DNA of 10,515 bases from Euryarchaeota archaeon UBA125 (GTDB lineage: Archaea > Thermoplasmatota > Poseidoniia > Poseidoniales > Thalassarchaeaceae), in contig DAPV01000021.1 of NCBI GenBank assembly GCA_002502625.1, positions 1 through 10,515 of the forward strand, written 5' to 3'. Positions 6,304 through 10,515 of this stretch are shown here, one piece after another (the stretch's first letter is position 1; every line of letters starts with the position of its first letter). Made by a program: the position numbers and the translations under genes. The notes beneath the pieces were generated by a model. That model was not told the DNA's origin, did no database searches, and was given only the letters and a program-made list of their open reading frames with translations.

Positions 6304-9300
6304 TTATTCCTCCACGAATGTAGATGAAGATGCACCACAACGTCGACAATTTTCCAAACCGGCGTGAATACACTCTCCAGGAAGATGATATCGAGCACCA
6401 CAGGAAGGACATGCTCTTCGATTAGAAGAAATGATTTTCTCACTACAAGCCCAACATGAAATCAATGGACTGTTCGAAGATTCAATAGATGTTGGTGGTG
6501 GAGGCAAAGTACCTGTAAACGATTGTCTCGTCGATGGACGATTTCTAATTACGAGGACTACAATCACAGATGCCCCCAATAGCACCAAAAAGCCGGCTAA
6601 GGCAAATAAAATTCCTCCTATTCCCGAATCTGTATTCTCCTGAGTAGAGGTTGTTACCTCCAAATCTAAGTTTTCAGAGGAGATAATAACGTCATCAGGA
6701 CCTAAGATTTCAACTCTAATAAAAGTAGATTTAGTTACAGCATTATCCGGAGTAATGCGAATATCGATGAATGTCACAGCTTGTTGATTTAAGCTAATGA
6801 TTGGAGAATCAATTAATTCTACATCCCAATCTTCTGGTGCTAAAATCCTAACACGATGCTCAAATGGAGCATTTCCTGTATTTTGAATCTCTACTTCAAC
6901 TTGGTTAGATTGCCCTGCCACAAGAATTGTAGGAGATTTTTCAGACCAAGAAATTGATGCTGATTCTACAGAAGCAACTCGAATTGATATTATTTCTAGT
7001 AAAGATAAATCTCCTGCAGTAACTATGGCTCCTATAGCGGGCTGAGAACCGGGTGTGACATCAGTAGGCATAACAACAGTACAAGTCAAGTAACCTGAAG
7101 AACCACCGGCTAATTCACCTGGTGAATCGCATTCATAATTCCACCCTGATGCTACATCTAATGAATAAACTCCAGACCATGGGGTAGTTCCATCATTTTC
7201 TACAAGCCATTCTAGTAAAAATCCAGGAGAACCAGTCGTTACATCTCCCGCTGATAACGGGGTTGTTCCAATAGATCCATTAGCCAACAATATTGATGAA
7301 AATGAAATTTGTCCGCTATATTCTTCCTGAACTTGAATTTGTAACGGGACACTAACTGAATATCCACTTTCAGTAACAAATTGAAGTTGGATAGTTCCAC
7401 TAGAAGCGAGTCCATTTCCAGTTACAGCAATACCAAAAATTGCCTCATCTCCTTGTACTACAGTAAATGGCGATAATGAACTGCTTAAATCCCATCCAGA
7501 AGGGCGATTATCTGCATTTGGAGTGACTACGACATCTTGATTCCCTGTATTCGTAATTGTGTATTGAAGAGTAAGAGTTGCATCCTTAGAAACTACGCCG
7601 ATTTGAGTATCTAAACGAGCAGTTAATCTATCAAAAGACTGTACCTTTAGAGGGATCTCAATCTCCCATGATTCCGTTGGGTCTACTTGTGATGTTGCTA
7701 CGAGTTTTGCCGTTAAACTAGTTCCAGCAGCAATCATAACTGAAGGGGGAATTGCAGTCATATTGATTCTAATTTGTTCTCCAATTTCCATAGTACCTGT
7801 GGATCCTCCGGAAGCACCCTTTGTGGAACCAAGTTCATCGAATCCCATGCTCCAACTTTGAGGAGCATCGATTCTCAAATCATATCCTTGAACACCATTT
7901 CCACGATTTGACATCAGTACCTCAAATGAAGTATTTTGAACAGGATGGAGAGTAACCAGTGAAGTGGTAGACTGGAATTGAACGTCGGGAAGAACCGGAA
8001 CAATCAACATTAAATCAATAGGAAATTGAATATTATTATCTTCATCAGTCCCAGTTATAGTTATTCGATAATTTCCTGGATCTGGTGGCGAAGGATGAAC
8101 CAAAGTGTAAGTTACATCGGCAATTTCACTACCTTCAAGAGGCATCGAAGTTCTATTGAATGAATTAAACCAAGAAAAAGATGAACCATCAAAATCCCTG
8201 ATTGCAGGACCTGATTGCATTGAAGCATTAGTTGGGACTAATGCTGTATTCTTAATTCTCAATGTCCAAGTGCTAGAAGCCTGATCAGCAGAAGTTACAA
8301 CCTGAGTTGCTTGAATAACATCTACCCTTATACCAGGAGCTGAAACAATAAGCGGGATATTTGCCACATTATTATCTTCATCTGATTCTTCAATTGCTTC
8401 ATCAGGATCTATATTGATTCGTAATGTCACTTCTCCTTCATCCTGAGGAGTCCACTGCCATTGAAGTACTCGAGTGACTCCGGGGCCAATGGTGACTGTC
8501 TGGCGGCCTAAATCTGTCCCTAATGTACCAACTTTGAGTATTCCTGCTTCGACAACAAGATCTAGTGCTCGACCACTACCTTGGTTGGAAATAGGAACAG
8601 AAATTGTCATCTCTTCACCTACTTGAGGAACCTCAGATGAATAAGATACATCAGATAAAACAACTATTGGATCAGATCGAAGATCATTTACATTCACTCC
8701 ACGGACTGCAATTGAATAAGGTTGCTCACTCCTACCTCCTCCGTGATATACATCAGATACCCTAACAGTCCAAACACCTGCAATTGCTGAATCAACTAGA
8801 ACTACTTCGAGATTATTAGTTGAATCAGGAGAGCCGCCTGGTGCAGAACGACCCGATTGGAAATTATTTCCAAGATAGGAAGTAGTGCCATCTGGAGCAA
8901 CTACTTCAAGATCTAGATTATTTCTTAACTGACTAGAACTAGATGAACTACCTTGATAATCAGACCACGCTAATACTACTTTCAATGGAGAATTAGATCG
9001 AGTCAGATTGAACTCATAAGTAGCAGAATTACCAGACCGAAGACTATTCCTATCATCAACAAAAATCCCTACATCTGTTCCAGGAACTAAGGAATTTGCA
9101 ACATTAATCCTCCCCCATCCCTCATTATCGTTAGGTATATCTCTAGAGCCCATATCTTCTGCGCCCAAAACCAACAATGCCTTGACTAACGAACCTTGTG
9201 GAGAGGGGCGACCAGCTATTTCGGTAAGATATTCATGAACAAGTGCAGAAGCACCTGCAGCATTTGGAGCCGCCATCGAAGTACCTGAATATTCGATATA

Positions 9301-10515
9301 CCATGTGCTCTTCCAACTATTTCCACCTGTATCTTGAGCATCCTGAGAAAGACACGACCTTACCCAAGATCCTGGAGCTGCCAAATCTGGTTTAATTCTG
9401 CCATCGTCGGTCGGCCCTTTACTGCTAGACTGAGCGATAGTATCGGGAGCACTGCCTCCTCTATTGTGATGATTCGCAACAGCAATTGAATTCTTAGCTG
9501 TAGCTGGCGGTGTTAACCCCGTATTCCCATCATTACCTGCAGAATACAAAACAGTAAATCCATCATATGACCAAAATTGATCGTATTGAGATGTCCTGCT
9601 ATCTACATCAGCAGCAGAAGTAGTATACTTTCCATGATCTCCTTGAGATCCCCACGAATTAGTGTGAATCTGAACATCAGCATTGTAAGCAGTACGTAAC
9701 ATGTAGTCAACACTGGCTCCTGAAAATTGACCTGAAGAGTCATCTTCCATTGCTTGGAAATATAGTTCAGCCTTTGGAGCAACCCCTGCATATCCCCCTC
9801 GACTTCCATCGCCCAAAACTGTACAAGCTACATGAGTCCCATGACCTGAATGTCTATCTTCTGTGGAAGAATCACCCCATGTCATTGATTCAACATGTGT
9901 AATTCTACCATTCATATCTCCATGGTCCTGATCAATCCCAGAATCTGCAACAGCAACAGTAATTCCTGAGCCATTTAATTCAGAAATGAATGCATTAGCA
10001 GTATCTGCCACTCGCATATGGACCAAAGACCGATCGTTGTGTATCTCCCACTGAGGAGGGAATGATATCCACGCAACTGATGGATTTGTAGCTAAGATTG
10101 GAATTGTGGCTGCACTTACTTCTGCCTCAACTCTACCATCACCCCAAGGACGAATTTCAAAAACATTTAATTCTGAAAAATCATGAATTTGTTCATCAAT
10201 TTCCACCATGGAATTAAGATCTCCTGAAGTATCTCTCCAACCAGTAATCAATACAGTAATTCGATCTTCAGGATTCATTGATTCCACCGTATTCCTAACT
10301 GATTCATCAACAACTAAAGCTATTGGAACTGATGATGTTGAAATTATTCCAGAAACAGAAGAAGCAGCAACTAAGCCTTCTTTATTACCTTGAATTAGAA
10401 ATCCAGTGGGAGGAATCAATGATTTGACAGAAACTGTTTCTAAAGAAGAAAGGATTTCTCGGGTATTCCAAGGATCTACACCACTATCTAACAAAATCAA
10501 AGATAGATCTTCTCT
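6304..10515 (-). CDS. Cell-surface subtilisin-family (S8) serine protease with CARDB/stalk repeats, membrane anchor and intracellular RING-like zinc tail; 5'-truncated
   Basis: 1403 codons are in the window. The frame is open past the right edge, so the signal peptide and start are missing. Numbering runs from the first codon seen. Residues about 1-155 look like a propeptide. The catalytic domain (about 160-475) has the full triad and oxyanion residue: Asp191 in VAVADSGID, His225 in GHGTHVA, Asn286 in HTNSWG, and Ser413 in SGTSMAAPN. A beta domain (about 480-605) with RNNLDLEVVAPDG resembles the C-terminal barrel of KP-43-type subtilases. A CARDB-like domain (about 613-727) carries the IDPDEAIEESDEDNN pattern. 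Further units bring the N-x-G turns to Asn644, 756, 870, 989, 1107 and 1212, about 105-119 residues apart; the second reads N-T-A. A membrane helix spans about 1298-1323 and is followed by Arg-rich and PPPP linker sequence. The last 50 residues contain C-x2-C-x11-C-x2-C-x4-H-x4-C-x7-C-x2-C (1354-1393), a RING/treble-clef-like zinc-binding pattern expected inside the cell. Likely role: tethered extracellular protein degradation. The protease call is firm; the function of the zinc tail is unknown. Confidence 0.93.
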   Translation of the reverse strand, partial: REDLSLILLDSGVDPWNTREILSSLETVSVKSLIPPTGFLIQGNKEGLVAASSVSGIISTSSVPIALVVDESVRNTVESMNPEDRITVLITGWRDTSGDLNSMVEIDEQIHDFSELNVFEIRPWGDGRVEAEVSAATIPILATNPSVAWISFPPQWEIHNDRSLVHMRVADTANAFISELNGSGITVAVADSGIDQDHGDMNGRITHVESMTWGDSSTEDRHSGHGTHVACTVLGDGSRGGYAGVAPKAELYFQAMEDDSSGQFSGASVDYMLRTAYNADVQIHTNSWGSQGDHGKYTTSAADVDSRTSQYDQFWSYDGFTVLYSAGNDGNTGLTPPATAKNSIAVANHHNRGGSAPDTIAQSSSKGPTDDGRIKPDLAAPGSWVRSCLSQDAQDTGGNSWKSTWYIEYSGTSMAAPNAAGASALVHEYLTEIAGRPSPQGSLVKALLVLGAEDMGSRDIPNDNEGWGRINVANSLVPGTDVGIFVDDRNSLRSGNSATYEFNLTRSNSPLKVVLAWSDYQGSSSSSSQLRNNLDLEVVAPDGTTSYLGNNFQSGRSAPGGSPDSTNNLEVVLVDSAIAGVWTVRVSDVYHGGGRSEQPYSIAVRGVNVNDLRSDPIVVLSDVSYSSEVPQVGEEMTISVPISNQGSGRALDLVVEAGILKVGTLGTDLGRQTVTIGPGVTRVLQWQWTPQDEGEVTLRINIDPDEAIEESDEDNNVANIPLIVSAPGIRVDVIQATQVVTSADQASSTWTLRIKNTALVPTNASMQSGPAIRDFDGSSFSWFNSFNRTSMPLEGSEIADVTYTLVHPSPPDPGNYRITITGTDEDNNIQFPIDLMLIVPVLPDVQFQSTTSLVTLHPVQNTSFEVLMSNRGNGVQGYDLRIDAPQSWSMGFDELGSTKGASGGSTGTMEIGEQIRINMTAIPPSVMIAAGTSLTAKLVATSQVDPTESWEIEIPLKVQSFDRLTARLDTQIGVVSKDATLTLQYTITNTGNQDVVVTPNADNRPSGWDLSSSLSPFTVVQGDEAIFGIAVTGNGLASSGTIQLQFVTESGYSVSVPLQIQVQEEYSGQISFSSILLANGSIGTTPLSAGDVTTGSPGFLLEWLVENDGTTPWSGVYSLDVASGWNYECDSPGELAGGSSGYLTCTVVMPTDVTPGSQPAIGAIVTAGDLSLLEIISIRVASVESASISWSEKSPTILVAGQSNQVEVEIQNTGNAPFEHRVRILAPEDWDVELIDSPIISLNQQAVTFIDIRITPDNAVTKSTFIRVEILGPDDVIISSENLDLEVTTSTQENTDSGIGGILFALAGFLVLLGASVIVVLVIRNRPSTRQSFTGTLPPPPTSIESSNSPLISCWACSEKIISSNRRACPSCGARYHLPGECIHAGLENCRRCGASSSTFVEE
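6309..6313 (-). promoter_or_regulatory. Ribosome binding site of the seven-repeat surface protein
   Basis: GGAGG on the minus strand lies within the last codons of the protease gene, 6 bases before the ATG at 6302. It supports this start over the far-upstream Met at 6443 and over the Met at 6254. The arrangement GGAGG-AATAAC-ATG includes the protease TAA stop, which suggests coupled translation. Confidence 0.65.

Noticed and set aside
6303..6443. Longer N-terminus for the seven-repeat protein (start at 6443)
   Set aside because: It would overlap the protease zinc-tail coding sequence by 140 bases and place 47 extra residues before a normal signal peptide. The ATG at 6302 has a well-placed GGAGG site.
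10498..10500. TTG as the start of the protease
   Set aside because: The frame is open to the window edge, no signal peptide follows, and the text begins mid-domain. The true start lies outside the window.

Overview
The window is a gene-dense, AT-rich piece of a probable archaeal genome, with all seven genes on the minus strand. The likeliest source is a marine euryarchaeon of the Thermoplasmatota, with Marine Group II / Poseidoniales as best guess. The lineage call is inference. It rests on GGAGG/GAGGTGA ribosome binding sites, a complex I operon that runs from nuoD straight to nuoH with no nuoE/F/G, and very large secreted beta-repeat proteins with C-terminal membrane anchors. No 16S gene or other definitive marker is present.

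Layout in the direction of transcription (right to left): (1) 10515-6304, a 5'-truncated cell-surface subtilisin-family (S8) protease. It has a KP-43-like beta domain, a CARDB-type domain, more stalk repeats, one membrane helix and an intracellular RING-like zinc-binding tail. (2) 6302-3504, a 932-residue secreted protein with seven beta-sandwich repeats and a C-terminal membrane anchor. It starts one base after the protease stop codon. (3) A 115-base gap that probably carries the leader and promoter of the next operon. (4) 3388-1, nuoA-nuoB-nuoC-nuoD-nuoH, the start of an energy-converting complex I (NADH:quinone oxidoreductase-like) operon. Intergenic gaps are 0-12 bases, and nuoH runs off the left edge.

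The nuo genes encode the quinone/N2 module (B, C, D) and the first membrane subunits (A, H) of a proton-pumping complex. Because D is followed directly by H, the complex is probably the 11-subunit type lacking the NADH-oxidising module, so its electron donor is open (ferredoxin or another carrier). The two surface proteins share a stalk of roughly 105-130-residue repeats carrying an N-x-G motif and are probably co-translated. They look like a membrane-tethered extracellular protein-degrading pair, fitting a heterotrophic lifestyle on proteins or peptides. The least ordinary features are the intracellular zinc module on the protease, a roughly 60-residue insertion near the N-terminus of NuoH, a hydrogenase-like D-P-C remnant at the NuoD C-terminus, and loss of the usual membrane glutamate in NuoA. 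No RNA genes, mobile elements, CRISPR arrays or gene-free stretches above 300 bases were seen.
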